A stretch of 48,619 nucleotides of DNA from JAWXTK01 sp044433645 (lineage in GTDB: Bacteria; Bacteroidota; Bacteroidia; Bacteroidales; Rikenellaceae): positions 1 through 48,619 of the forward strand of contig JAWXTK010000018.1 in NCBI GenBank assembly GCA_044433645.1. The letters are read 5' to 3'. Of the stretch, positions 39,987-48,027 are shown piece after piece (positions within the stretch are counted from its first letter, which is position 1; each line of letters opens with the position of its first letter). A model generated the notes under the pieces. That model made no database searches, was not told where the DNA came from, and saw only the letters and a program-made list of their open reading frames with translations. A program made the translations under genes and the position numbers.

Positions 39987-40841
39987 TTAGAATAATATAT
40001 AATTTTCGGGGTCAACGGGATTTCCCATATTCCAGAGTTCAAAAATTAGGCTGCTTTTTTCATCCTCCTCGCCTATAAAACCTATCACCTCGCCTGCTCG
40101 CAATCTTTCACCCTGTTTTTTGATGATGGTGAAGGCATGCTTGTAGACCGAAATTATGTTGTTGGCGTGTTGTATTTGTATTATACTGCCGTCGCTTGGC
40201 GACCAAGTAGATAAAATCACTGTGCCGGCATCTATTGCCATGATTTGTTTGTCCTCTGTGGCTGAAATTTTAACTCCAAATGTGTTGTCTTTAGGACTAA
40301 ATTTTTGTGTAATCTTGCCCCTAAGTGGAGTTATAAACTCCTGAGCTATAATAACTTTGCCCTTATTTTGACTAGATAATTTGTAAGCTCCATTGTCTTG
40401 GATCTCGCGACGCAATAAACTATCGGTCGAGCTAGGTAAAATCATAGGTGTACGCTTAGCTAGAGAGTCCTCGCTAGGTTTTGCGTTGATTTCTATGGGT
40501 TGTTTGCCCTGCATTATTAGGCTTACGTTTTCGCTGTAAATTTGCATTTGGTTGAGCTCGTTTTCTAAAGAGTCTAAGCGCATGATGTTTTCTATGAGCA
40601 TTTCTCTAGATCGGTTGCCTGGATAGCCTGGCAAGAGGTCTATAAATGATGTGTAAGTCAGTGCTAGAGTGAGTGTTAGGCTTAATATAATGATGATAAC
40701 CAAGACTCTAGTTACTAACCCCAGTACGCTGAAATATGAGTACCATACCTCGCTGTCTGTACGGGTATCCTTAACGCTTACTCTGAGTTTTTCTCTCAGG
40801 TTGCGCATTAGGTAAACTATATTTCTTTCTGACTTCATCAA
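39987..40841 (-). CDS. Degenerate LytM/M23-like membrane protein
   Basis: The 284-residue protein has a cytoplasmic start, one transmembrane helix (VLVIIIILSLTLTLALTY), a coiled segment with ENIMRLDSLENELNQMQIYSENV, and a C-terminal M23-type beta-domain (residues of about 170-284). The domain has the fold pattern IMAIDAGTVILSTWSPSDGSIIQIQHANNIISVYKH, then RLRAGEVIGFIGEEDEKSSLIFELW. The catalytic motifs are missing: HxxxD is replaced by FGVKISA, and the final HLHFE is LIFELW. It therefore resembles non-catalytic LytM factors that activate amidases. It is the first gene of the dxr-rseP-mscS operon. A promoter lies at 40867-40897. Confidence 0.82.
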   Translation of the reverse strand: MMKSERNIVYLMRNLREKLRVSVKDTRTDSEVWYSYFSVLGLVTRVLVIIIILSLTLTLALTYTSFIDLLPGYPGNRSREMLIENIMRLDSLENELNQMQIYSENVSLIMQGKQPIEINAKPSEDSLAKRTPMILPSSTDSLLRREIQDNGAYKLSSQNKGKVIIAQEFITPLRGKITQKFSPKDNTFGVKISATEDKQIMAIDAGTVILSTWSPSDGSIIQIQHANNIISVYKHAFTIIKKQGERLRAGEVIGFIGEEDEKSSLIFELWNMGNPVDPENYILF

Positions 40842-40866
40842 TTATGTTTTCTTTGTGTATAACATA

Positions 40867-40897
40867 CAAAGGTATAAAATATAATTGACAAAGCCAA
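40867..40897 (-). promoter_or_regulatory. Promoter of the LytM-dxr-rseP-NMO-mscS operon
   Basis: On the minus strand TTG (40895-40897), a 20-nt spacer and TACCTTTG (40867-40874) match the consensus. Transcription would begin near 40862, giving a leader of about 20 nt before the ATG at 40841. Confidence 0.65.
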
Positions 40898-40921
40898 GGC
40901 TTTTAAGGTTGTTTTTTATGA

Positions 40922-40955
40922 AGGGTCAATAAGGGTTTAGAGGGTCTAGAGGGTA
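40922..40955 (+). repeat. Phased AGGGTC repeat, copy 3 (four units)
   Basis: Units AGGGTC, AGGGTT, AGGGTC and AGGGTA start at 40922, 40932, 40941 and 40950, so the period is 9-10 bp as in copy 1. The array lies between the stop codon of panD and the promoter of the LytM-like operon. Confidence 0.5.
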
Positions 40956-40967
40956 GACTCTCTAAAA

Positions 40968-41321
40968 CTAATAAACTATCTTGTTAGTTGCTGTGTCGGG
41001 GAAGATTATCCATGGTTTGAATACTTTAGCCTCCTGGAAATCCATGCTTGCATAAGATACGATAACAACAATATCACCAACTTGAACCTTGCGCGCAGCT
41101 GGTCCATTCAAACATACGCATGACGAACCTCTCTCACCCTCAATGACATAGGTCTCTAATCTTTCGCCATTATTGACATTCACAATCTGAACTTTCTCGC
41201 CAGCTATGATGTTGGCTGCATCCATTAAATCACGGTCAATAGTGATGCTGCCCACGTAATTTAAATTAGCCTGGGTTACCGTTACACGGTGAATCTTAGA
41301 TTTTAATACTTCTATTTGCAT
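40968..41321 (-). CDS. panD: Aspartate 1-decarboxylase
   Basis: The 117-residue proenzyme makes beta-alanine for pantothenate. Self-cleavage between Gly24 and Ser25 in NYVGSITID generates the pyruvoyl cofactor. Other conserved parts are KSKIHRVTVTQANL at the start, GEKVQIVNVNNGER and GDIVVIVSYASM. The start codon lies 10 bp inside the end of panC, so the two genes are coupled, and the product feeds directly into the PanC reaction. Confidence 0.97.
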   Translation of the reverse strand: MQIEVLKSKIHRVTVTQANLNYVGSITIDRDLMDAANIIAGEKVQIVNVNNGERLETYVIEGERGSSCVCLNGPAARKVQVGDIVVIVSYASMDFQEAKVFKPWIIFPDTATNKIVY

Positions 41322-42154
41322 ACAAAACTAATGTTATCAATCAAACGTATATTTCCTGCCTTGACGGCTATACATCCGTGAGGGCGAACAGTCTCGCTCC
41401 ACGAGGTGATTTCTTGTAGGCTATAGGCGTCAATAATATTAAAATATATAACGCTTAAAAGCCCTGTGTTGTTTATCATTTCTGTTACTTGCTCCTTAAT
41501 TTGCTTTGGCGAAAGTGTGTCTTTTAATTCAACAGCCTTTTTGAGTGCCTTGTAAATTGTGGGAGCAGCGGCAAAATGCTCTGGTGTGAGTAGCGCATTT
41601 CTTGATGAAAGTGCTAGTCCGTTCTCGGCTCTTTTAATAGGGCAATCTATGATTTCAACGTTGATACTCAGCATGTTAACCATGGCTCTGATAATTGCAA
41701 TTTGTTGAAAATCTTTCTCCCCAAAAAATGCTTTGGTGGGTTTAACTATATCAAACAATAGGCTCACAACCTGTGCCACTCCATTAAAGTGGCCTGGGCG
41801 TGTTGCACCCTCCATAACGCTTTCTTTAGCTCCAAAATCAAACACTCTGGTGTCTTCTTTTTGGTAAATTTCTTCTACACTAGGGATGAAAATATAGTCA
41901 ACTCCAGCTGTCTCTAATAGAGCTAAATCGCGCTCTAAAGTGCGAGGATAGTTTTTTAAATCATCTTTGTCGTTAAACTGAGTAGGGTTGACAAAAATAC
42001 TTACTATCGTTCTCTGACACTGAGCTTTAGATAACTCAACAAGCGATATGTGACCCTCGTGTAATGCACCCATAGTAGGCACAAAACCCAGACAAATATC
42101 TTGCTCTTTGTCAAGGTAAGAGCGTAGCTCTTTTCGAGAAGTAAATTGTTTCAT
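41312..42154 (-). CDS. panC: Pantothenate synthetase (pantoate-beta-alanine ligase)
   Basis: The enzyme (280 residues from this start) joins pantoate and beta-alanine with ATP. Motifs are LGFVPTMGALHEGHISLVELS (HIGH-like), FVNPTQFNDKDDLKNYPR, RPGHFNGVAQVVSLLFDIV, AFFGEKDFQQIAIIRAMV and LALSSRNALLTPEHF (KMSKS-like). I prefer the ATG at 42154, which gives MKQFTSRKELRSYL as in family members, over the upstream in-frame ATG at 42184; the promoter -7 match at 42184-42191 overlaps that upstream codon. It is divergent from DPP III. Confidence 0.96.
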   Translation of the reverse strand: MKQFTSRKELRSYLDKEQDICLGFVPTMGALHEGHISLVELSKAQCQRTIVSIFVNPTQFNDKDDLKNYPRTLERDLALLETAGVDYIFIPSVEEIYQKEDTRVFDFGAKESVMEGATRPGHFNGVAQVVSLLFDIVKPTKAFFGEKDFQQIAIIRAMVNMLSINVEIIDCPIKRAENGLALSSRNALLTPEHFAAAPTIYKALKKAVELKDTLSPKQIKEQVTEMINNTGLLSVIYFNIIDAYSLQEITSWSETVRPHGCIAVKAGNIRLIDNISFVCK

Positions 42155-42183
42155 TTTAGTGTAATTACTATAATTATTCGCCA

Positions 42184-42191
42184 CAAAGTTA
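42184..42191 (-). promoter_or_regulatory. -7 element for panC-panD
   Basis: TAACTTTG on the minus strand. Transcription would start near 42178, downstream of the first in-frame ATG and about 24 nt before the chosen start at 42154. No TTG at -33. Confidence 0.4.
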
Positions 42192-42275
42192 AAAATTAGA
42201 TTTCAATAAAAAAGTTTTTTTCTTAGATAATTTTAAAAACGTGTTTTTGATGCCCGTTTTTTTAAGAAAAAAAAC

Positions 42276-42283
42276 TATCTTTG
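42276..42283 (+). promoter_or_regulatory. -7 element for the DPP III operon
   Basis: TATCTTTG (followed by C) lies 2 bp before the first in-frame ATG (42285), so that codon would hardly be in the mRNA. The next ATG at 42306 fits a leader of about 18 nt. The nearest upstream TTG (42247-42249) is 26 nt away, too far for the standard spacing. Confidence 0.45.
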
Positions 42284-42305
42284 CATGATTAAGCGTTTAT
42301 ATAAT

Positions 42306-44249
42306 ATGACAAGTTTACAAGAGAATAATTTTGAGTGGATAATTGATCGTTTTGACGATATTAAAATCCTTAGATATAAAGTGCCGGGTTTTGAGGAGCT
42401 TTCCTTGAGGGATAAAACTATGTTGTATTATCTATCTCAGGCAGCAGCCTCGGGGCGAGATATACTTTTTGATCAAAATTTTAAATATAATCTAGTGCTT
42501 AGACGTACGCTAGAGAAAATTTACAAAAACTATAAAGGCGATAGAGAATGTGCTCAGTGGCTAGCTTTTGAGAAATACCTTAAAAAAGTGTGGTTCGCTA
42601 GTGGAGTGCATCACCATTATTCTATGGAAAAATTCACTCCAGAATTTTCGGAAGATTATTTCTATGAAATTTTTGAGAGCATAGGCCTTAAAAAAGAGCT
42701 TTTATTGGCTGTGATGCCTGTGCTTTTTGATAACGAACTTTTTAAAACGCGTGTGAATCAAAGCGCAGGGGTTGATATGTTGCAGTGCTCGGCTATGAAT
42801 TACTATGAGGATGTAACCCAAGGGGAGGCCGAACAGTTTTACAACACGCTCTTAAAAGATGCAGGCGATGAGCCTTTATCTTACGGACTAAATAGCAAAC
42901 TTACCAAACAAAATGGTGAGCTAAAAGAAATAGTTTGGAAAGTAGGAGGAATGTACTCTGATGCCCTAGAAAAAGTAGTTTATTGGTTAGAGAAAGCCAC
43001 GGCTTTGGCCACTGGGGTGCAAAAAGAGGCTATGCAGGCCTTGGTGGACTTTTACTATTCGGGTGATTTGGCAGACTTTGACCGTTATAATATTCTGTGG
43101 CTCAAAGACACCGAGTCACTTATAGATTTTATATGTAGTTTCACAGAAGTATATGGCGATCCCCTGGGCTATAAAGCATCGTGGGAGGCGCTGATAAATA
43201 TCAAAAATTTAGAGGCTACATGGCGTGCTGAGACCTTGAGCAAAAACGCTCAGTGGTTTGAGGATAACTCGCCAATAGAGGATAAATACAAAAAAACCGA
43301 GGTTAAAGGCGTTACAGCTAAAGTAATTACTGTGACTTCGCTTGGGGGCGATTGCTATCCTGCAACACCCATAGGCGTGAACTTGCCAAATGCTGACTGG
43401 ATTAGAGCTAGGCATGGTTCTAAGTCTGTGACTATACAAAACATAACGGATGCTTACAGCGAATCCTCAAAGAAAAGTGGTTTTAACGAAGAATTTATAC
43501 TAGATGATAACCACCGTGAGTTAGTTAAAAAATACGGAGCGCTTAGTGGTAATCTGCACACCGATATGCACGAATGTTTGGGGCACGGCTCAGGTCAAAT
43601 GGCCGAAGGGGTTACGGGTTCGGAGCTCAAAAATTATGGTTCTACACTTGAGGAAGCTCGCGCTGATTTGTTTGCGCTTTACTATATTGCCGACCCTAAG
43701 TTAGTGGAGCTAGGAATAGTTGAAAACTTGGATGTTGCTAAGGCTGAGTATATCACCTATATAATGAACGGCATGATGACGCAATTCACCAGAATAAAAT
43801 TGGGTGATAATGTTGAGCAGGCTCATATGCGCAATCGTAAACTTGTCTCAGAGTGGTGCTTTGAGCAGGGTAAAGAGGATAATGTGATAGAAAAAGTTGA
43901 GCGAGAGGACAAAACCTATATAGTAATCAACGATTTTGAGCGCCTTAGAGAGCTATTTGCTAAGATGCTATCTTTGATACAAAAAACCAAAAGCGAGGGG
44001 AACTATCAAGTGGCTAAAGACTTGGTTGAAACCTATGCTATAAAAATAGACTACGAGTTACACAAACAAGTCTTGGAGCGTTATAAATCACTTGGCGTAG
44101 AGCCTTTTAGTGGTTTTGTAAACCCTGTTTATACGCCTATATTTGAGGGCGATGAGATAGTAGATGTTGAGATTTCTTACCCTACAAACTATGCTGAGCA
44201 GATGATAAACTACTCTGAGAATTACTCCTTTTTACCAGATAAAAATTAA
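42306..44249 (+). CDS. Dipeptidyl peptidase III (M49)
   Basis: The protein (647 residues from this start) removes dipeptides from the N-terminus of short peptides. The zinc motif is HECLGH, beginning near residue 422 in NLHTDMHECLGHGSGQ, with the second motif EEARAD in STLEEARADLFALYY; both are characteristic of M49, and the Cys variant is known from Bacteroides thetaiotaomicron DPP III. There is no signal peptide, which suggests a cytosolic enzyme. I chose the ATG at 42306 over 42285 because the promoter element ends at 42283. It heads an operon with metG and lpxH, 18 bp ahead of metG. Confidence 0.93.
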   Translation: MTSLQENNFEWIIDRFDDIKILRYKVPGFEELSLRDKTMLYYLSQAAASGRDILFDQNFKYNLVLRRTLEKIYKNYKGDRECAQWLAFEKYLKKVWFASGVHHHYSMEKFTPEFSEDYFYEIFESIGLKKELLLAVMPVLFDNELFKTRVNQSAGVDMLQCSAMNYYEDVTQGEAEQFYNTLLKDAGDEPLSYGLNSKLTKQNGELKEIVWKVGGMYSDALEKVVYWLEKATALATGVQKEAMQALVDFYYSGDLADFDRYNILWLKDTESLIDFICSFTEVYGDPLGYKASWEALINIKNLEATWRAETLSKNAQWFEDNSPIEDKYKKTEVKGVTAKVITVTSLGGDCYPATPIGVNLPNADWIRARHGSKSVTIQNITDAYSESSKKSGFNEEFILDDNHRELVKKYGALSGNLHTDMHECLGHGSGQMAEGVTGSELKNYGSTLEEARADLFALYYIADPKLVELGIVENLDVAKAEYITYIMNGMMTQFTRIKLGDNVEQAHMRNRKLVSEWCFEQGKEDNVIEKVEREDKTYIVINDFERLRELFAKMLSLIQKTKSEGNYQVAKDLVETYAIKIDYELHKQVLERYKSLGVEPFSGFVNPVYTPIFEGDEIVDVEISYPTNYAEQMINYSENYSFLPDKN

Positions 44250-44267
44250 AAAATAAGATATAATAAG

Positions 44268-46307
44268 ATGAAAGAATTTAAACGTTATTTAGTTACTTCG
44301 GCACTTCCTTATGCTAACGGACCAGTTCACATTGGCCACCTAGCAGGGGTGTACGTACCTTCTGATATTTATGTTAGATATTTGCGCCTTAGAGGCAAAG
44401 ATGTGGTTTGGGTGTGTGGCTCAGACGAACATGGTGTGCCTATTACTATTAAAGCTAGGGCTGAGGGTGTTACTCCTCAAGATATCGTTGATAAGTATAA
44501 TGCTATTATCAAAGATTCTTTCAAGGAGCTAGGCATCTCGTTTGATATTTATTCGCGAACAAGCTCTAAAACTCACCATGCTACGGCTTCTGAATTTTTC
44601 CGTACACTTTACGACAAAGGCGAATTTTCAGAAAAAACTACCATGCAGTTTTATGATAATGAGGCTAATCAGTTTTTGGCAGACCGTTATATCATGGGTA
44701 CTTGCCCTCACTGTAACAATGATAAAGCCTATGGTGATCAATGTGAGGCTTGTGGTAGCACACTTAACGCTACGGACTTAATCAATCCTAAGAGCACAAT
44801 CACAGGTTCTGAGCCTGTAATGAAAGAAACTAAACACTGGTTCTTGCCACTTGATAAACACGAGAGTATGCTCAGAGAATGGATACTTGATAATCACAAA
44901 GAGTGGAAAGCTAATGTATATGGACAGTGCAAAAGTTGGTTAGACTTAGGTCTTCAACCTAGAGCCGTGAGCCGTGACCTTGATTGGGGTATTCCTGTGC
45001 CTGTTGAGGGCGCTGAGGGCAAAGTTTTGTATGTGTGGTTTGATGCACCTATTGGCTATATCTCAGCCACTAAGGACTTAACACCTGATTGGGAGAAATA
45101 TTGGAAAAGCGAGGACACTAAAATGGTGCACTTTATAGGTAAAGACAATATCGTGTTCCACTGTATAGTGTTCCCGTCTATGTTGCAGGCGCATGGCGAT
45201 TATATCTTGCCCGAGAATGTGCCAGCTAATGAGTTTTTGAACTTGGAGGGTGATAAAATATCTACTTCGAGAAACTGGGCTGTGTGGTTGCACGAGTATT
45301 TGGAGGAGTTCCCAGGTAAACAAGACGTACTTCGTTATGTGCTTTGTGCAAATGCTCCTGAGACTAAAGATAATGACTTTACTTGGAAAGATTTTCAGGC
45401 TCGCAATAACAACGAACTTGTTGCCGTGCTTGGTAACTTTGTGAATAGGGCTTTGGTGCTTACCGAAAAATATTTTGAAGGTAAAGTTCCTGCCTTGGGC
45501 GAGGTAAATGATTATGATACAGATACTTTAAATGAGATTCCTCAGCTTAAAAAATCTTTGGAAGACAATATCGAGAACTATCGTTTCCGTGAGGCGCTTA
45601 AAGATGCTATGGCTATCGCTCGTTTGGGTAATAAATATTTGGCCGATACTGAGCCTTGGAAAGTTATTAAGACTGACCCAGCGAGAGTTGCAACTATACT
45701 TAACATTGCGCTTCAAATCACAGCTAATTTAACTATCGCTATCGAGCCTTTTATGCCATTTACAGCAGCTAAAATTCTTGAGATGATTTCCTCTGAGAGC
45801 TTTGGTTGGGATGCCTTGGGCAATAAAGAATTACTTGCGAGCGAGCATCAGTTAGGTAAATCATCTTTGTTGTTTGAGAAAATCGAGGATGCAACTATCC
45901 AAGCGCAAGTTGATAAATTGCAGGCTACAAAAAAACTTAATGCAGCCAAAGAAGCAGTCAAAAACGTAACTGCGCAAAAAGAATCAATAAGCTTTGATGA
46001 TTTCCAACGCATGGACATCAGAGTGTCGACAATTCTTGCAGCCGAAAAAGTTGCTAAGACCAAAAAGCTACTAAAACTTACAGTAGACACAGGTATAGAC
46101 AAGCGAGAAATCGTGTCGGGCATAGCAGAATATTTCACTCCTGAGGAGCTTATTGGCAAACAAGTCTTAGTGCTTGTGAACCTTGAACCTCGCGAGCTAA
46201 AAGGCATAATGAGCAAGGGTATGATATTAATGAGCGAGGATGCTTCGGGCAAACTTGTGTTGGTGTCACCAACTGAGAAAGTATTTAACGGCTCACAAAT
46301 AGGCTAA
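44268..46307 (+). CDS. metG: Methionyl-tRNA synthetase
   Basis: The 679-residue class I synthetase charges initiator and elongator tRNAs with methionine. The nucleotide site has SALPYANGPVHIGHLAGVYVPSD (HIGH), and the KMSKS loop is present as KISTSRNW. A zinc-binding insertion with two Cys-x-x-Cys pairs is in CPHCNNDKAYGDQCEAC. The C-terminal 110 residues form an EMAP/Trbp111-type tRNA-binding domain (DFQRMDIRVSTILAAEKV, LVNLEPRELKGIMSKGMIL), giving a dimeric enzyme. The linker before it (residues of about 545-575) is Lys/Ala-rich. It lies between DPP III and lpxH (1-bp gap). Confidence 0.98.
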   Translation: MKEFKRYLVTSALPYANGPVHIGHLAGVYVPSDIYVRYLRLRGKDVVWVCGSDEHGVPITIKARAEGVTPQDIVDKYNAIIKDSFKELGISFDIYSRTSSKTHHATASEFFRTLYDKGEFSEKTTMQFYDNEANQFLADRYIMGTCPHCNNDKAYGDQCEACGSTLNATDLINPKSTITGSEPVMKETKHWFLPLDKHESMLREWILDNHKEWKANVYGQCKSWLDLGLQPRAVSRDLDWGIPVPVEGAEGKVLYVWFDAPIGYISATKDLTPDWEKYWKSEDTKMVHFIGKDNIVFHCIVFPSMLQAHGDYILPENVPANEFLNLEGDKISTSRNWAVWLHEYLEEFPGKQDVLRYVLCANAPETKDNDFTWKDFQARNNNELVAVLGNFVNRALVLTEKYFEGKVPALGEVNDYDTDTLNEIPQLKKSLEDNIENYRFREALKDAMAIARLGNKYLADTEPWKVIKTDPARVATILNIALQITANLTIAIEPFMPFTAAKILEMISSESFGWDALGNKELLASEHQLGKSSLLFEKIEDATIQAQVDKLQATKKLNAAKEAVKNVTAQKESISFDDFQRMDIRVSTILAAEKVAKTKKLLKLTVDTGIDKREIVSGIAEYFTPEELIGKQVLVLVNLEPRELKGIMSKGMILMSEDASGKLVLVSPTEKVFNGSQIG

Positions 46308-46308
46308 A

Positions 46309-47028
46309 ATGTATTATTTTATCTCAGACACCCATCTAGGGCAGGGCGAGGATACGCTTTCACGAGAAAAAAAGCTGGTCAAATGGTTGCATGAAATTGC
46401 GCCAAGTGCTAAGGCTATTTTCTTTGTGGGCGATGTTTTCGACTTTTGGTATGAGTATAAAAGAGTAGTGCCCAGGGGATTTACTAGATTTTTGGGGGCT
46501 CTTTCTGAGCTTAGCGATAGAGGGGTTGACTTGCATTTTTTTGTGGGTAATCACGACCAATGGATGCGAGATTATTTAGCTAAGGAGTGTGGCGTAAAAC
46601 TGCATTTTAGGGGTGAGATTAAAGAGCTCTATGGCAAAAAAGTATATATCGCACACGGAGATAATGAGCCGACAAAAAAGCCATGCTTAGTTAAATTTAT
46701 GAACTCGTGCTTTAGAAGTAGGGTTATAAAGTGGATTTTTTCTACTTTCTTTCATCCTAACTCAGCGCTTGCTTTTGGTAAGAGGTGGTCTAGTGGAAGT
46801 AGAAAAAACAAGGGCATAGCTCATGTTTTTAGAGGCGAGGATGAACCCTTGGTTGCTTATGCTAGGGATATGAAAGATGCTGATTACGCAGTTTTTGGTC
46901 ACATACATTGCGCCGAAGATTACCCTTTGGGTGAGAATCGCAAAGTTGTTTTCTTGGGCGAATGGTTTGAGCAGTACACCTTTGCAAGCCTTGATAGCGA
47001 GGGCAATTTAGAATTAGAAAAATTATAA
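46309..47028 (+). CDS. lpxH: UDP-2,3-diacylglucosamine diphosphatase LpxH
   Basis: The 239-residue calcineurin-like hydrolase cuts UDP-2,3-diacylglucosamine to lipid X in lipid A synthesis. Metal ligands are in YYFISDTHLG, FFVGDVFDFWYEY, VGNHDQWMRDY and YIAHGDNEP, plus the final VFGHIHCAEDYPLG. The insertion region (residues of about 125-165, with VIKWIFSTFFHPNSALAFG) matches the lid helices of LpxH. It starts 1 bp after metG and ends before four inverted repeats. Confidence 0.92.
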   Translation: MYYFISDTHLGQGEDTLSREKKLVKWLHEIAPSAKAIFFVGDVFDFWYEYKRVVPRGFTRFLGALSELSDRGVDLHFFVGNHDQWMRDYLAKECGVKLHFRGEIKELYGKKVYIAHGDNEPTKKPCLVKFMNSCFRSRVIKWIFSTFFHPNSALAFGKRWSSGSRKNKGIAHVFRGEDEPLVAYARDMKDADYAVFGHIHCAEDYPLGENRKVVFLGEWFEQYTFASLDSEGNLELEKL

Positions 47029-47039
47029 TAATATAGTAA

Positions 47040-47068
47040 GTTTTGGTTAAGATTTTCTTAACCAAAAC
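47040..47068 (+). terminator. Hairpin after lpxH
   Basis: GTTTTGGTTAAGA pairs perfectly over 13 bp with its complement around a TTT loop, 11 bp after the lpxH stop. No T run follows, so it may be an RNA-stabilising 3' hairpin rather than a classical terminator. Confidence 0.55.
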
Positions 47069-47069
47069 A

Positions 47070-47115
47070 CCTCTAAAAGTAAATCTCCCCCAACGGTTTG
47101 GGGGAGATTTAGAGG
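47070..47115. repeat. C-rich/G-rich inverted repeat
   Basis: A perfect 13-bp stem, AAATCTCCCCCAA (47081-47093) with its complement (47098-47110) around CGGT, is extended by CCTCT/AGAGG across a bulge. The sequence type (CCTCTAAATCTCCCCC) is, from memory, common between genes in Bacteroidetes; this was not checked. Confidence 0.5.
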
Positions 47116-47116
47116 G

Positions 47117-47155
47117 GGTTATCGAGTATGAATCGGCTTTTAAAAGCCGATAACC
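47117..47155. repeat. Palindrome with alternative outer stem
   Basis: ATCGGCTTTTAAAAGCCGAT (47132-47151) is a perfect 20-bp palindrome. A competing 8-bp stem, GGTTATCG (47117-47124) with CGATAACC (47148-47155), encloses part of it, so two folds are possible. Confidence 0.5.
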
Positions 47156-47229
47156 TGAGTTTTAGATAAGGGAAATTAATAAAACTGTCAGGAGTGAATA
47201 ATATATTTCCCTTATCTAAAACTCAGGTT
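47152..47229. repeat. Perfect 25-bp inverted repeat just upstream of thyA
   Basis: The arms (47152-47176 and 47205-47229) are exact complements over 25 bp, beginning AACCTGAGTTTTAGATAAGG on the left. The 28-nt spacer is 47177-47204. The right arm ends 3 bp before the thyA ATG at 47233. Transcribed, it would form a very stable hairpin at the ribosome-loading site. Confidence 0.8.
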
Positions 47230-47232
47230 AAT

Positions 47233-48027
47233 ATGAAACAATATCTTGATTTATTGCATAGAATCAAAAGCGAAGGAGTCAAAAAATCTGATCGCACTGG
47301 CACAGGAACTATCAGCGTTTTTGGCCACCAAATGCGATTTGATTTAAACGAGGGTTTCCCCGTTTTGACTACTAAAAAACTTCATCTGCGCTCTATTATT
47401 CACGAGCTTTTGTGGTTTTTAAAGGGCGATACAAATATCAAGTATTTAAAAGATAATGGAGTTAGTATTTGGGATGAATGGGCTGATGAAAACGGAGATT
47501 TAGGTCACGTTTACGGCTATCAGTGGCGCTCATGGCCAACACCAGGGGGTGGTCACATAGACCAAATAGCTAACCTAGTGAAATCACTTAAAGAGAATCC
47601 TGACTCGCGCCGTCATATCGTGAGCGCATGGAATGTGGCCGAAGTTGATAATATGGCCTTGCCTCCGTGTCATACGATGTTTCAGTTTTATGTGGCCGAC
47701 GGCAAACTTTCGTGCCAGCTTTATCAGCGTAGTGCCGATGTGTTCTTGGGCGTGCCTTTTAATATCGCCTCTTATGCTCTGCTTACTATGATGATGGCTC
47801 AGGTTACGGGACTTAAGCTTGGTGATTTTGTGCATACACTTGGCGATAGTCACTTGTATATCAATCACTTAGAGCAAGTTGATTTGCAACTTACGCGAGA
47901 GACTAAGCCTCTGCCTACAATGAAAATTAACCCCGAGGTAAAAGATATTTTTGATTTCAAATACGAGGATTTCGCCCTAGAAAACTATGTGGCAGATCCT
48001 TCGATTAAAGCACCTATCGCAATATGA
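47233..48027 (+). CDS. thyA: Thymidylate synthase
   Basis: The 264-residue enzyme methylates dUMP to dTMP with methylene-tetrahydrofolate. The active-site cysteine is Cys146 in MALPPCHTMFQFYVADGKLSCQLYQRS, the same number as in E. coli, and the length is identical. Other blocks are KSDRTGTGTISVFGHQMRF, IIHELLWFLKGDTNI and SRRHIVSAWN. I take the ATG at 47233 because the reading frame from the GTG at 47194 adds residues with no family counterpart and would run through the 25-bp inverted repeat. The stop overlaps folA by 4 bp. Confidence 0.97.
   Translation: MKQYLDLLHRIKSEGVKKSDRTGTGTISVFGHQMRFDLNEGFPVLTTKKLHLRSIIHELLWFLKGDTNIKYLKDNGVSIWDEWADENGDLGHVYGYQWRSWPTPGGGHIDQIANLVKSLKENPDSRRHIVSAWNVAEVDNMALPPCHTMFQFYVADGKLSCQLYQRSADVFLGVPFNIASYALLTMMMAQVTGLKLGDFVHTLGDSHLYINHLEQVDLQLTRETKPLPTMKINPEVKDIFDFKYEDFALENYVADPSIKAPIAI

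Noticed and set aside
47152..47229. Phase-variable invertible promoter flanked by the 25-bp inverted repeat
   Set aside because: The 28-bp spacer is too short for a promoter of this phylum (about 40 bp) and for usual site-specific inversion, it has no TAnnTTTG element, and no recombinase gene is nearby.
47194..47232. N-terminally extended ThyA starting at a GTG
   Set aside because: The extension has no counterpart in the family, while the ATG at 47233 gives the same length and Cys146 numbering as E. coli ThyA.
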